A DNA stretch of 50,485 nt from CAZHZT01 sp964537285 (GTDB lineage: Bacteria > Bacteroidota > Bacteroidia > Chitinophagales > Saprospiraceae), in contig CAZHZT010000033.1 of the NCBI GenBank assembly GCA_964537285.1, positions 1-50,485 of the forward strand. The letters run 5' to 3'. The position numbers and the translations under genes are program-made. Within the stretch, counting starts at the first letter, position 1; each line of letters opens with the position of its first letter. Of the stretch, positions 17,033 through 25,552 are shown piece after piece. The notes under the pieces were generated by a model. That model was not told the origin of the DNA. It did not search any database and saw only the letters and a list, made by a program, of their open reading frames with translations.

Positions 17033-18364
17033 ATGAGTAAATTTCCATACGCAAAGATCAGTCCATGGCTGGATGAACCAACGGATATCCAGCCTTCCCT
17101 GAAAAGTGATATTTCTGCCGATGTAGTTATTATTGGCGGCGGCTATACGGGTTTGTATACTGCTTTAAACTTACATGAGGCTGGCGTAAATGTAGTTGTT
17201 TTGGAAAAAGAATTTGCCGGTGCCGGAGGTAGTGGGCGTAATTCAGGCTATGTCGATGCCTTAATAGGCAAAGATTTTGCTTCCCTGTTAAAAATTTATA
17301 AAATAGATCGCGCCCGAAAGCTGTGCGACTTCTCCAAGGAAGCGATCCGTCGATTGGAAAATTTTATCAAAGAAAACCATATCGATTGTGAATATATTCC
17401 GAATGGGAACGTAATGGCGGCCGTACATCCCAAGCAACTTAAGCGCTTAAAAAAAACAGCCGGTGCTGGTGAAGCATTAGGCCTCGATTTTGAATACCTT
17501 GGCCCTGATGCAATCAGGGAGCGTGACATTCCTTATCCTTTTGTGGCTGGCGTTTTCGATAGTATCGGAGGAACTCTGAACCCGGGTAAGCTAATTAGTC
17601 ATTTAAGAAAAATGGCCCTTGATAAGGGAATAAAAATTTATGAAAATACTGAAGTTCTTGAATTAACCAATACAGCTCCTGTTGTAGCACGTTGCCCTGA
17701 AGGATCTGTTAAGGCTGCCAAAGCACTACTTGCTACCAATGCGTATACCAATGACCTGGGGTATAAAAAACGCCTTGTCACCCCAATTTGTGCCGCCATG
17801 GTAGAATCTGAGCCACTGACAGATGAGCAAATGCGCGCTATTGGATGGAAAGGCAAAGAAGGTATTTATACCGTACACGAGCAATTGGAAAATTATCGTC
17901 TAACAGCACGCAATACCATCGTTACCGGAGGGAAGTATGTTAAAATCCCTTATGGCTACAAAATCACTGGTACTTATCTTCCAGACCTGTTCACTAAAAT
18001 TGAAGCTATTTTCAGGGAACGTTTTTACAAATTCCCTGACATCAAAATGAAATCCTTTTGGGGAGGCTGGATTGGCATGATCATCGATTTCATGCCCGTT
18101 CTTGGAGTTACCGGAAAGGAAAAGAACATCCACTTTGGAATCGGTTATTCAGGGCATGGAATCCCACAGTCTATTATGGTTGGAGAAATGCTTAGCGAAC
18201 AGTTACAGGGCAAGGAACATCCAATGGCCAAGCTCTTGGATCGTCGGGTACTTACCATTCCTCCGGAACCTATAAAATCTATGATAGCGCACTCTATGTC
18301 TGGTTTTTTTACTATGTTAGATAACATAACAGATAAACAGGCGCGCAGAATGAGAACGGATTAA
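17033..18364 (+). CDS. FAD-dependent oxidoreductase, DAO / gamma-glutamylputrescine oxidase-like
   Basis: 443-residue flavoprotein. A dinucleotide-binding motif VVIIGGGYTGLYTALNL starts at residue 31, followed by LEKEFAGAGGSGRNSGY, the pattern of the D-amino-acid oxidase/PuuB group. The C-terminal FGIGYSGHGIPQS (from about 368) is the second FAD contact. Such enzymes oxidise amines or amino acids to imines, passing electrons to oxygen or quinone. The substrate here is not evident, as no polyamine genes are adjacent. It follows the phospholipase gene by 16 bases and probably shares its transcript. It ends before a bidirectional terminator. Confidence 0.85.
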   Translation: MSKFPYAKISPWLDEPTDIQPSLKSDISADVVIIGGGYTGLYTALNLHEAGVNVVVLEKEFAGAGGSGRNSGYVDALIGKDFASLLKIYKIDRARKLCDFSKEAIRRLENFIKENHIDCEYIPNGNVMAAVHPKQLKRLKKTAGAGEALGLDFEYLGPDAIRERDIPYPFVAGVFDSIGGTLNPGKLISHLRKMALDKGIKIYENTEVLELTNTAPVVARCPEGSVKAAKALLATNAYTNDLGYKKRLVTPICAAMVESEPLTDEQMRAIGWKGKEGIYTVHEQLENYRLTARNTIVTGGKYVKIPYGYKITGTYLPDLFTKIEAIFRERFYKFPDIKMKSFWGGWIGMIIDFMPVLGVTGKEKNIHFGIGYSGHGIPQSIMVGEMLSEQLQGKEHPMAKLLDRRVLTIPPEPIKSMIAHSMSGFFTMLDNITDKQARRMRTD

Positions 18365-18430
18365 CAGATGCTGCAAAGCTGTTAGCAATTCAGTTCCTTA
18401 CTACTTCAATACCCAGAAGAAACTTTTGTT

Positions 18431-18468
18431 TTATGATTCAGGTACACGGCCGTGCACCTGAATCATAA
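18431..18468. terminator. Bidirectional terminator between convergent genes
   Basis: A 38-bp palindrome with a single mismatched pair (18431-18449 against 18450-18468), followed by AAAA on the plus strand and preceded by TTTT. It lies between the FAD oxidoreductase gene and batE. Confidence 0.75.
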
Positions 18469-18489
18469 AAATACACCCTGTTAAAAAAT

Positions 18490-19347
18490 TCAAATCTCCT
18501 CCAGGGCCTCCTTCGGCACCCAACCATTATTCCCATCTCCAATCCGGATACGGACCCAGTTCCGAAAGCGTTCCTCAATACGCACTTTCGTACCTTCATG
18601 TAAAACAAAAAGCTCTGCGCCTGAAGGATCCGGACTGCTGCTAATGGTAACGGAAGGGCTAAAAATAATCGCTTCTTTTCGATCATTTAGCCAGCTTTGC
18701 TGCTGCCAACCCCAAAAGAAGAATAATAAGCTAGAAAATAGAAATAATCCCGCGAGAACAAGCGAGGCTTGCCTGACCCAACGTGCCGGCAAAATGAGGA
18801 AGGATGCTATGGCCATCAAGCACAATATAAAGGCTGCAATGCTAAATATACCCCATTGATCGGCGGTGACGATATTGACAAAAGATTTGTACCCTGTAAT
18901 CAAATCCGGGGCAGGTAAAAGGTCAATCTTATCAACTGTACGTGCCTGGGCTACAGCAAGATTGTGTTGCAGGTCTTCGTCGGCAGGATTCAGGCGCGAA
19001 GCACGTTCGTAATTGAGGATAGCCTGTGCAATTTCTCCTTGTTTGAAATAGGCATTGCCAAGGTTGTAATAAATTTCAAAAGAATGGGAACCACCAGCTA
19101 ATATTCGTTCGTATAATTTTGTTGCTGCCGGATAATCCTCCTGGCTGTAAGCTTCCGCCGCTTTTTCAATTAAGGGATTAGCATGCGATGCAATGGGCCC
19201 CCATATAAACATTAAGGCCAAATAAACAGGTATATCTTTTAACCTAAAAGCATTTTGAAAGCTCTTTAAATTCATAATCATATTCACTTTTTCCTTGACA
19301 AATGATTTTGAAAATAGAATAGTGCTACTTACCCAGCCCTGACTCAA
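18490..19347 (-). CDS. batE: BatE: TPR and SH3-like membrane protein of the aerotolerance operon
   Basis: Last gene of the Bat operon. The 285-residue frame probably starts internally at the ATG at 19281 or 19275 (residue 23 or 25), which puts a signal peptide directly at the N terminus (cleavage near ASHANP). Tetratricopeptide repeats follow (FEIYYNLGNAYFKQGE, AILNYERASRLNPADEDLQHNL), then two transmembrane helices at about 165-210. A C-terminal SH3-like domain closes the protein (HEGTKVRIEE, NGWVPKEALEEI). It probably binds partners or cell wall in the periplasm. It lies 53 bases after batD. Confidence 0.88.
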   Translation of the reverse strand: MSQGWVSSTILFSKSFVKEKVNMIMNLKSFQNAFRLKDIPVYLALMFIWGPIASHANPLIEKAAEAYSQEDYPAATKLYERILAGGSHSFEIYYNLGNAYFKQGEIAQAILNYERASRLNPADEDLQHNLAVAQARTVDKIDLLPAPDLITGYKSFVNIVTADQWGIFSIAAFILCLMAIASFLILPARWVRQASLVLAGLFLFSSLLFFFWGWQQQSWLNDRKEAIIFSPSVTISSSPDPSGAELFVLHEGTKVRIEERFRNWVRIRIGDGNNGWVPKEALEEI

Positions 19348-19400
19348 TAAGCCTTACTTTAGCGGCCAGCAGTGCTAAGCGTTTCTCAAATTCTTCATTT

Positions 19401-21224
19401 TCACCTCAGCGCCACATTCAATTTACCAATCAATGCAGCCGCTTCATCATATACACCACTCAATTCTCCTTCTCCATTTCCAGGCGCAAATTGAGCAAAT
19501 TCGCAACGATTCATAAACTCCATCCATTCAGCAACTAATGTTTCATCCACTTGGCGATTCGCAAACTCCCCTCTTACTTTTTCCCGATTCAATTCTCCTT
19601 GTGGAACATTGAGCTTATCCGACAAATATCCCCATTGAGCATTGAGCACTTCCTTATAAAAAGCGTCTCTTTGCCCTTGATCGAGGAACTGTTTCGCTTT
19701 TTTAAGGCGAGCTTGAGCAATGCGCCCAGCCTTTTTATTCTTCACATACACTTCGTCTTCATTTCGCTTGCGCTGACGTCGGACTAAAAGGACCAAAAAC
19801 AAGAAAGCCCCCAGTGACAGTAAATAGGACAAGAAGAACGAAGCGGAACCAAAGAAAGGGCGATCCTTTTTCCGAAGAATAATGTCATTCGTTTTGAGAT
19901 ACCGAATATCAGAACCCAAAACCTGAACATCTTCTTTTATCAAACCCGGATCAATTGCTACAACCTCACTGCTTCCTTCTCCCTTTTCAACATGAATGGA
20001 AAACGGACCTGCAGTAAGATTTTTATACGATTTTGTTGCCAGGTCAAAAACAGCCAATTGAATGGCCGGTATCTCATAGTCTCCTTCGTGACGAGGGATC
20101 ACGAGGTATTCGTATGTTTTTCTCCCTGTAAATCCCTTTGAGGTAGCCTTATAGTTATTACTGATTTTCGGATCATACACCTCAAAATCGGTAGGAAATT
20201 GGATTTTGGGCTCAGAGATCAGCTTTAGGTTCCCTGTTCCCGAGTAAGTAACCTTCAAGCTAACAGCTTCATTGGTCTTGGTTTCCTGAGCACTTAAATC
20301 AGCAGAAAGATCAATATCACCGACAGCACCTGCAAAACCTACGGGTGCACCTGTAGGAAGTGGATTAACCTTAATTTTTACGGGAGAGGATCTGAGTGAC
20401 TTTTCGACATTCTCGTACCTTCGAAAACCAAAAATTCCTCTTTGGCGATTATTTTTGGATTGTACCTGAACAATAGCTGTGAGCTCAGCAGGATCGATAG
20501 TGAGTTCACCGGAACGCTCAGGAATCAGCACATCCTGTTGAATTACTGCTGTATTATAGATTGTACCATTAACATTTTCACGTTGCAACTCAATGTTGGA
20601 TGCTTTTCGAAGGGATTCTGTCCAGAAACCATTATACGCAGGCGCTTTAAAATTGCCCAGGTTTGAAAGATTGAGGCGGGTATACAGTTTTAGAGTAGCC
20701 ACGATAGGCTCTCCTTTAAGCGCTTCGCGTTTAGAAACCAAAAGTCGCATGAAAATATCATCCGAGGAGACTTGAGCATTGCTGCCTGAACTTCCACTTT
20801 GATTTTGAGGTTTTGTAGCAGGCTTTTCGCCCTTAACGACTTCTATGGTAACAGAGTTTGATGTATACTCTTTTCCTTCCACAGTAATGGAGCCCGGGGA
20901 AATCGTATACGTTCCTTCTTTTTTGGCTACTAAAACATAATTATAAGAATTTTCTACGCTCTGAGTCACTTGACCATTAATGATTTTCACACTGGAGCTA
21001 CGAGATAAGCTTGGGCCCGAGAGTACGGAAAACCCCTCTAAATTACCAGGCTTGAAGTTGCTTCCCTGAGCGTTGACTGAATAGGAAAAGCGAAAGCGTT
21101 CCCCCTCACTTACCACCTTCGGGCCCTGGGCAGTGATGCTTACATCCTGGGCACTGATGTTCATGGCCACGCACATCAGCACTAAGCAAAACACGTTTTG
21201 GAATGAAGCTTTCATAAAATTCAT
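19401..21224 (-). CDS. batD: BatD: oxygen-tolerance periplasmic/membrane protein
   Basis: 607 residues matching the BatD family. A signal peptide ends at about NISAQ. Several immunoglobulin-like beta domains follow with the family start VSITAQGPKVVSEGERFRF and IFMRLLVSKREALKGEPIV at about 155-175. A single transmembrane helix lies near 455-480 (SASFFLSYLLSLGAFLFLVLL), then a basic cytoplasmic helical tail. In the Bat system this large extracytoplasmic protein is thought to work with the BatA/BatB von Willebrand proteins. Starts at 21224 and 21215 (MKASFQ) are both possible; the second gives a tighter signal peptide. The batC stop lies 3 bases upstream, so translation may be coupled. Confidence 0.92.
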   Translation of the reverse strand: MNFMKASFQNVFCLVLMCVAMNISAQDVSITAQGPKVVSEGERFRFSYSVNAQGSNFKPGNLEGFSVLSGPSLSRSSSVKIINGQVTQSVENSYNYVLVAKKEGTYTISPGSITVEGKEYTSNSVTIEVVKGEKPATKPQNQSGSSGSNAQVSSDDIFMRLLVSKREALKGEPIVATLKLYTRLNLSNLGNFKAPAYNGFWTESLRKASNIELQRENVNGTIYNTAVIQQDVLIPERSGELTIDPAELTAIVQVQSKNNRQRGIFGFRRYENVEKSLRSSPVKIKVNPLPTGAPVGFAGAVGDIDLSADLSAQETKTNEAVSLKVTYSGTGNLKLISEPKIQFPTDFEVYDPKISNNYKATSKGFTGRKTYEYLVIPRHEGDYEIPAIQLAVFDLATKSYKNLTAGPFSIHVEKGEGSSEVVAIDPGLIKEDVQVLGSDIRYLKTNDIILRKKDRPFFGSASFFLSYLLSLGAFLFLVLLVRRQRKRNEDEVYVKNKKAGRIAQARLKKAKQFLDQGQRDAFYKEVLNAQWGYLSDKLNVPQGELNREKVRGEFANRQVDETLVAEWMEFMNRCEFAQFAPGNGEGELSGVYDEAAALIGKLNVALR

Positions 21225-21227
21225 GGC

Positions 21228-22064
21228 TTACCAGTTTTTCAAAATACGGACTTTCTGTCCTTTCATTTTTTTCTTTTTCATATTATCGTGAAGCTTTTGC
21301 TCGTTCAATTGCAGTGCTTGCAAGATGCGTTCAGCTTCTTTTCCGGACAACTTATCTTTGGGTTCTCCCTCTTCTCCTTGTTGAGCTTGTTGCTGATTTT
21401 GTTCTTGTTGTTCCCCGTCCTGATTCTGCTGGTTTTGTTGCTGTTGCTCCTCGTTTTGTTCAGAGTTCTCTTGCTGTTGCTGATTTTGTTGATCTTGTTG
21501 CTCGTTTTGCTCCTGTTGCTCTTGATTCTGTTCGTTTTCTTGATTTTCGTTCTGTTCATTCTGCTCTTGCTGGTCCTGCTGCTCTTGCTGGTCCTGATTT
21601 TGTTGGTTTTGTTGCTGCTGCTGCTGTTCTTTTAGTTTTTCCATAGCATAAACCAAATTATAGCGAGCATCTTGATCATCAGGCTTATTTCTCAGAGCTT
21701 CTTTAAAGGCCTCAACACTTTCAGCATATTTTTCTTGTTCGAGCATTGTATTTCCCAGATTGTGGTATACCTTGGCTAGCTGTTGTTTATCCATGCCAGG
21801 TTGCCGAAGCAGATCAAACTGGTGGGCAGCAGCTTCATATTCATTTTGTTTGTACAAAGCGTTTCCAAGGTTAAAGTTGGCTTCGTAGGAATAAGCATTT
21901 TCTTCAATTCCCTTTCGATAGGATTCTGCCGCGGATGCGTAATCATTTTGCACATAAGCTTTATTGCCTTTGCGCACATATTTTCTGTCCTGTTGAGCAA
22001 AGGCTGCCGCATTTACTAATAATATAAAGGTCAATAAAAGGAATAAAAGCTTTTTCATTATCAC
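21228..22064 (-). CDS. batC: BatC: TPR protein with a long Gln/Asn/Glu tract
   Basis: 278 residues. A signal peptide ends at about AAFAQ (24). Tetratricopeptide repeats cover 25-140 (EANFNLGNALYKQNEYEAAA, KVYHNLGNTMLEQEKYAESV). Residues 146-233 consist almost only of Gln, Asn, Glu, Asp and a few Ser or Gly, and a basic C-terminal tail (MKKKKMKGQKVRILKNW) follows. TPR plus this tail is the usual BatC pattern, but the Q/N tract is unusually long. It is encoded by CAA/CAG/AAC/GAA repeats at 21366-21629 and is prone to length change. It lies 41 bases after batB. Confidence 0.9.
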   Translation of the reverse strand: MIMKKLLFLLLTFILLVNAAAFAQQDRKYVRKGNKAYVQNDYASAAESYRKGIEENAYSYEANFNLGNALYKQNEYEAAAHQFDLLRQPGMDKQQLAKVYHNLGNTMLEQEKYAESVEAFKEALRNKPDDQDARYNLVYAMEKLKEQQQQQQNQQNQDQQEQQDQQEQNEQNENQENEQNQEQQEQNEQQDQQNQQQQENSEQNEEQQQQNQQNQDGEQQEQNQQQAQQGEEGEPKDKLSGKEAERILQALQLNEQKLHDNMKKKKMKGQKVRILKNW

Positions 22065-22088
22065 ACTTTAACTTTATAATTTAAGTTT

Positions 22089-22119
22089 CGGGAAACGATA
22101 AACGGTTAACCGTTAACCG
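22089..22119. repeat. Heptamer array overlapping the end of batB
   Basis: Four 7-mers (CGGGAAA, CGATAAA, CGGTTAA, CCGTTAA) plus CCG. The batB stop codon (22106-22108) and last codons (VSVNG) fall inside the array, so the repeat has shaped the protein's C terminus. Confidence 0.6.
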
Positions 22120-23149
22120 AAACTTTGTAGAGATCTACTTTTGCTAAACGACGATTTTTTCGAGGTAATATAATGAATTCCAGCACAAGATAAAACAAAG
22201 CGATTGCCAAAGGGATTTGAAACCAGGAGTCGTAGTCTGCGACCTTAGCCGTTTCGAATTCCTGCTTTTCCAGTTCATTGATTTTATCAAAGATCAATTT
22301 GAGGGCTGCAGTAACATTAGTAGCGCGAACAAATGTTCCACCACCGGCAGCAGCAATTTGCTGCATCATTGTTTCATTGAGCTTAGTAATCACTACATTA
22401 CCTTCATTATCCCGGCGGAAGTCTTTCTGTCCATAGCGATTCATAACAGGAATAGGCACTCCATCCGGAGAACCAATTCCAATGGTATGCACCTGAATGC
22501 CTTCTTCAGCCGCTTTTTTAGCTAATTCGATGGCGTCATCTTCATGATTCTCGCCATCAGAAATAACTACCAAGGCTTTGTTACCTTTGTAATCGGGATC
22601 AAATGCTTCGATGCTTAATTCAATTGCGCTACCGATAGCTGTACCCTGAACGGGTACTGTATTGGTATTCACTCCTTTGAGGAACATTCTGGCGGCTGAG
22701 TAATCGGAAGTTAAGGGCAACTGCACATAAGCCTGGCCTGCGAAAACGACCAGACCAAACTTATCATTTCTCAATCGCTTAACCATTTGGGAGATAGCTA
22801 ACTTTGCTTGTTCCAGCCGATTAGGAGCAATATCCTCTGCCAACATGCTATTGGAAACATCCAGCGCAATGATAATTTCAATTCCTTCGCGTTTAACGGT
22901 TTCCATCTTTGTTCCCATCTGAGGATTGGCAATGGCCAGCACTAAAAAGATCATAGCCAGAATGATCAGAATGGCTTTAATGAATGGCCTTACCCGGGCA
23001 TAATCAGGCATCAGCCGTTGCATGACAGGGAGATCCCCAAAGGTTCTGATGGCCTTTTTGCGTTGGTATCTTGCCCATGCAAATAGCAGCACCAGCACAG
23101 GGACCAATGCCAGGAGTCCTAGATATACTGTATGCTCAAACCGTAACAT
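22106..23149 (-). CDS. batB: BatB: membrane von Willebrand A-domain protein
   Basis: 347 residues. Two N-terminal transmembrane helices (about 6-24 and 56-75) precede a vWA domain with a complete metal-ion-dependent adhesion site: D97-V-S99-N-S101, T147 (LTSDYS) and D198 (ISDGEN). A third helix lies near 312-330. BatA and BatB are paralogous and are thought to form a complex with the MoxR ATPase and BatC-E. The gap of 187 bases to batA holds a REP-like copy and a strong hairpin, unusual inside an operon. Confidence 0.93.
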   Translation of the reverse strand: MLRFEHTVYLGLLALVPVLVLLFAWARYQRKKAIRTFGDLPVMQRLMPDYARVRPFIKAILIILAMIFLVLAIANPQMGTKMETVKREGIEIIIALDVSNSMLAEDIAPNRLEQAKLAISQMVKRLRNDKFGLVVFAGQAYVQLPLTSDYSAARMFLKGVNTNTVPVQGTAIGSAIELSIEAFDPDYKGNKALVVISDGENHEDDAIELAKKAAEEGIQVHTIGIGSPDGVPIPVMNRYGQKDFRRDNEGNVVITKLNETMMQQIAAAGGGTFVRATNVTAALKLIFDKINELEKQEFETAKVADYDSWFQIPLAIALFYLVLEFIILPRKNRRLAKVDLYKVSVNG

Positions 23150-23188
23150 TTTCTAAAAAATTTTAATTTTATCATTTCTTCTTCAGCA

Positions 23189-23269
23189 ATTCTCGTTTTG
23201 GAAATCCAAAACAAATTTACGCCGCTTCGCGGCGATATTTTCTTTTGAGGCAGGCCGAAAGGGCTATTT
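23189..23269. repeat. REP-like element between batA and batB
   Basis: The CGCCGC-ttc-GCGGCG hairpin and its following 35 bases (23220-23269) match 2045-2094 with one mismatch. The preceding AGCAATTCTCGTTTTGGAAAT resembles the flank at 12082-12102 and, inverted, 12505-12525, which defines a longer family unit of roughly 80 bp. Confidence 0.75.
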
Positions 23270-23276
23270 AATGCCG

Positions 23277-23333
23277 CCCTTTACACTCGAGCGGTCTCCG
23301 CTCGAGTGTAAAGGGTTTTGGCTACAGCCAAAA
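23277..23333. terminator. Strong hairpin pair inside the bat operon
   Basis: A perfect 18-bp stem (23277-23294 with 23298-23315, TCT loop) is followed by a second 8-bp palindrome (23316-23333). It lies immediately past the batA stop. It could cut or stabilise the transcript so that batA and batB are made in different amounts; a full terminator would need a second promoter for batB. Confidence 0.6.
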
Positions 23334-23336
23334 CAA

Positions 23337-24329
23337 TCATGGCACCGTTCTTAGTATTGTGTACCTTAAAACAACTTCTATTAAAAACAGTAGCCCTGCC
23401 AATAGCAGGAAGGGCAAATACTCATCATTTTTTTCACTGAACTCAACAACACTGATGCGTGTTTTTTCAAGTTGGTCAATTTCTGCATAAACTTTACTGA
23501 GATTATCTTTATTGGTGGCTCTGTAATATTTCCCCCCTGTCATTTGAGCGATCTCAGTTAAGGTTTCCTCATCAATTTCTACATCCATTGGGCGATACTC
23601 TTCGCCAAAAGGCGTTTGTACCGGCATTGGAGCCTGACCTTTGGTACCTACTCCAATAGTATAAACTCTCACGCCATATTCTCGTGCAATTTCACCTGCC
23701 GTCTGGGGAGAAACTTCTCCGGAATTATTCACCCCATCGGTAAGTAAAATAACCACTTTACTTTTGGCATCACTATCTTTAAGACGTGCAACAGCAGTGG
23801 CCAGGCCCAAGCCAACCGCCGTACCATCTTCTAGCATCCCACTTTTAATTTCAGAAAGCAGGTTATTCACTACACTATGATCAGTAGTAAGCGGGCACTG
23901 GGTAAAGCTTTCTCCAGCAAAAATAACAACCCCCATCCGATCATTTGGTCGGCTTGAAATGAACTCTTTGGCTACATCTTTGGCTGCTTCCAGGCGATCC
24001 GGGCGAAAATCACGTGCCCGCATACTTCCGGAGATATCGGTACAAATGACAATATCAATCCCTTCGACTTCCTTGTCTGTCCAATTTTCGGAAGATTGCG
24101 GCCTGGCTAAAGCAATTATGCCTAGTCCGATAGCCAATATCCTTAGCAAGGGAGGAAGGTGCCGAAAAACATACTTCCAAGACACCGGCGCAGTTCTAAG
24201 AGATTGTAAAGAAGACATCTGGATGGAAGCATTCCACTTTGCCTGATACCAAATATACCCTATTAGCATCGGGATCAGGCCCAATAGCAACCATAAAAAT
24301 CCTGGATCTTTAAATGTATAGTCAAACAT
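23337..24329 (-). CDS. batA: BatA: membrane von Willebrand A-domain protein
   Basis: 330 residues, paralogue of BatB. Transmembrane helices lie at about 10-26 and 58-75 and near the C terminus. The vWA domain has a complete metal site: D98-I-S100-G-S102, T149 (TTDHS) and D198 (LTDGVNNSGEV). It starts 3 bases after the stop of the upstream membrane protein gene, which suggests translational coupling. Confidence 0.93.
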   Translation of the reverse strand: MFDYTFKDPGFLWLLLGLIPMLIGYIWYQAKWNASIQMSSLQSLRTAPVSWKYVFRHLPPLLRILAIGLGIIALARPQSSENWTDKEVEGIDIVICTDISGSMRARDFRPDRLEAAKDVAKEFISSRPNDRMGVVIFAGESFTQCPLTTDHSVVNNLLSEIKSGMLEDGTAVGLGLATAVARLKDSDAKSKVVILLTDGVNNSGEVSPQTAGEIAREYGVRVYTIGVGTKGQAPMPVQTPFGEEYRPMDVEIDEETLTEIAQMTGGKYYRATNKDNLSKVYAEIDQLEKTRISVVEFSEKNDEYLPFLLLAGLLFLIEVVLRYTILRTVP

Positions 24330-24332
24330 AGC

Positions 24333-25451
24333 TTATTCCTGTTTTTCACTGATCGCTGGTACGGTACGAATGGTATTTTGAACAAAATCGTATGCTTGAT
24401 CGAGGGAAATATAATTCTCTTTAGAGCCTGTCTTTTGCTTCGCAAATTTCACCATATCGGCCAAGCGGAGCATTTGCTGAAGATTCTCAAAAGGCACTTC
24501 TCTATCCAGGCCTCTATTTTTAAAAGAGGTGAAAATTTCATCGCTGGTTTGCTCCAGGGCCGGAATATTGAAGCGATGCTCAATGTAGGCTCGAATTACT
24601 TCTGTTAAGCGAGAGTAATAGTATTTACTATCCTCAGCTTGCCATAACTTTTCATTTTTAATAGCATCCAACATCCGCAACGCAATTACATGAGTGGGTT
24701 CCTTCGGTATTATTCGTTCCGGTTCTTCCGGCTTCTTACGTTTTAAGAAGAAAATGATTATTCCTATTATTATTGCCAAAACAAGCAACCCTCCAAGAAT
24801 CCAGGGTAAAACCTCCTGAAAAGTAAGTGGTACCTCTTCGATTTCCTTTATCGGTTTTATAGCTTGAGTGGTATCAACGGCTACGAGAAGGATATTCAAT
24901 GGTACAGGATTGGTGCGCAAAGTATCTATTTGCCCATTTTCAGACTGAGCTAAAAAAGGAAAAGGCGGGATCAAATGATAACCACTATCAAATGAAGTAA
25001 CCGTATACGATTTGGATAATTGAATTCTGCCTTCTTCCACTATACTTGTATCCAAAGGGAGTTCTTCCACTACTTCGACAGCTTCGTTTTCAAGGGCATC
25101 TACAACCGGAGGAAAAAACACGCGAGTCGTCGGCAGTACCGTCGCTTCCAAAGTCAATCTTGTCTGGGCACCAATTAATATATTAACCGAATCAAGCCGG
25201 GCAACAACTGAGGCATCCTGGCCCCAAACAAAATGGAAGCTAAGCAATGAAAAAATGACTATTAATAGACTTGTTCTGTAGCTGCTGATGGAGCGTAATT
25301 GGCCAAATTTTATTTTAGACAAGGCCACAAGCGCAGGCGTAGCCTTAGCTATATCGAATATTTTCAAGGCAGTATGAAATAAAATTTGGCAATTTAAGCC
25401 CATTAAGCAGTTATAGAACAAGTCTAATATTAAGTAAATCCTTTTCATCAT
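24333..25451 (-). CDS. Bat-operon membrane protein of unknown function, N terminus altered by an inserted element
   Basis: 372 residues. It has an extracytoplasmic beta-rich region (about 80-210), one transmembrane helix at about 217-243 (WILGGLLVLAIIIGIIIFFL) followed by basic residues, and a cytoplasmic helical domain (EDSKYYYSRLTEVIRAYIEH). Proteins of this shape sit between DUF58 and BatA in Bacteroidota aerotolerance operons. Residues ~9-62 come from a MITE at 25266-25426. Removing it in frame joins MMKRIYLIL to IVIFSLLSFHFVWGQ and restores a normal signal peptide. As it stands a ~60-residue extension precedes the hydrophobic core, and export may be impaired. No ATG lies directly before the core. 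Confidence 0.8.
   Translation of the reverse strand: MMKRIYLILDLFYNCLMGLNCQILFHTALKIFDIAKATPALVALSKIKFGQLRSISSYRTSLLIVIFSLLSFHFVWGQDASVVARLDSVNILIGAQTRLTLEATVLPTTRVFFPPVVDALENEAVEVVEELPLDTSIVEEGRIQLSKSYTVTSFDSGYHLIPPFPFLAQSENGQIDTLRTNPVPLNILLVAVDTTQAIKPIKEIEEVPLTFQEVLPWILGGLLVLAIIIGIIIFFLKRKKPEEPERIIPKEPTHVIALRMLDAIKNEKLWQAEDSKYYYSRLTEVIRAYIEHRFNIPALEQTSDEIFTSFKNRGLDREVPFENLQQMLRLADMVKFAKQKTGSKENYISLDQAYDFVQNTIRTVPAISEKQE
25266..25426. mobile_element. MITE-like element inserted in frame in a signal-peptide coding region
   Basis: About 160 bp with imperfect terminal inverted repeats of ~50 bp (ends TAGACTTGTTCT and AGAACAAGTCTA; arms ~80% alike). The flanks allow either a TA duplication (157-bp element, 159 bases added) or an AAT duplication (159-bp element, 162 bases added). 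Both keep the reading frame. The centre has a further small hairpin (AAGGC ... GCCTT). It has no coding capacity of its own and no relation to the 111-bp element. Confidence 0.75.
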
Positions 25452-25521
25452 AAAACAAATATTAATTTACCCATACTCCTTATCTCACTAAATAAGCGAT
25501 TCTTTCCCTTTCCTCTTTGAT

Positions 25522-25551
25522 CGTTAACCATTTTCCGTTCACCTTTAACCG
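25522..25551. repeat. Heptamer array downstream of the DUF58 gene
   Basis: Four consecutive 7-mers (CGTTAAC, CATTTTC, CGTTCAC, CTTTAAC) plus CG, ending 1 base before the DUF58 stop codon. It has the same rhythm as the arrays at 22089 and 26500. Confidence 0.5.
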
Positions 25552-25552
25552 C

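Noticed and set aside
21288..21635. Long leucine-rich open frame on the plus strand opposite batC
   Set aside because: It is the complement of the Gln codon tract; Leu runs arise automatically from reading CAA/CAG backwards.
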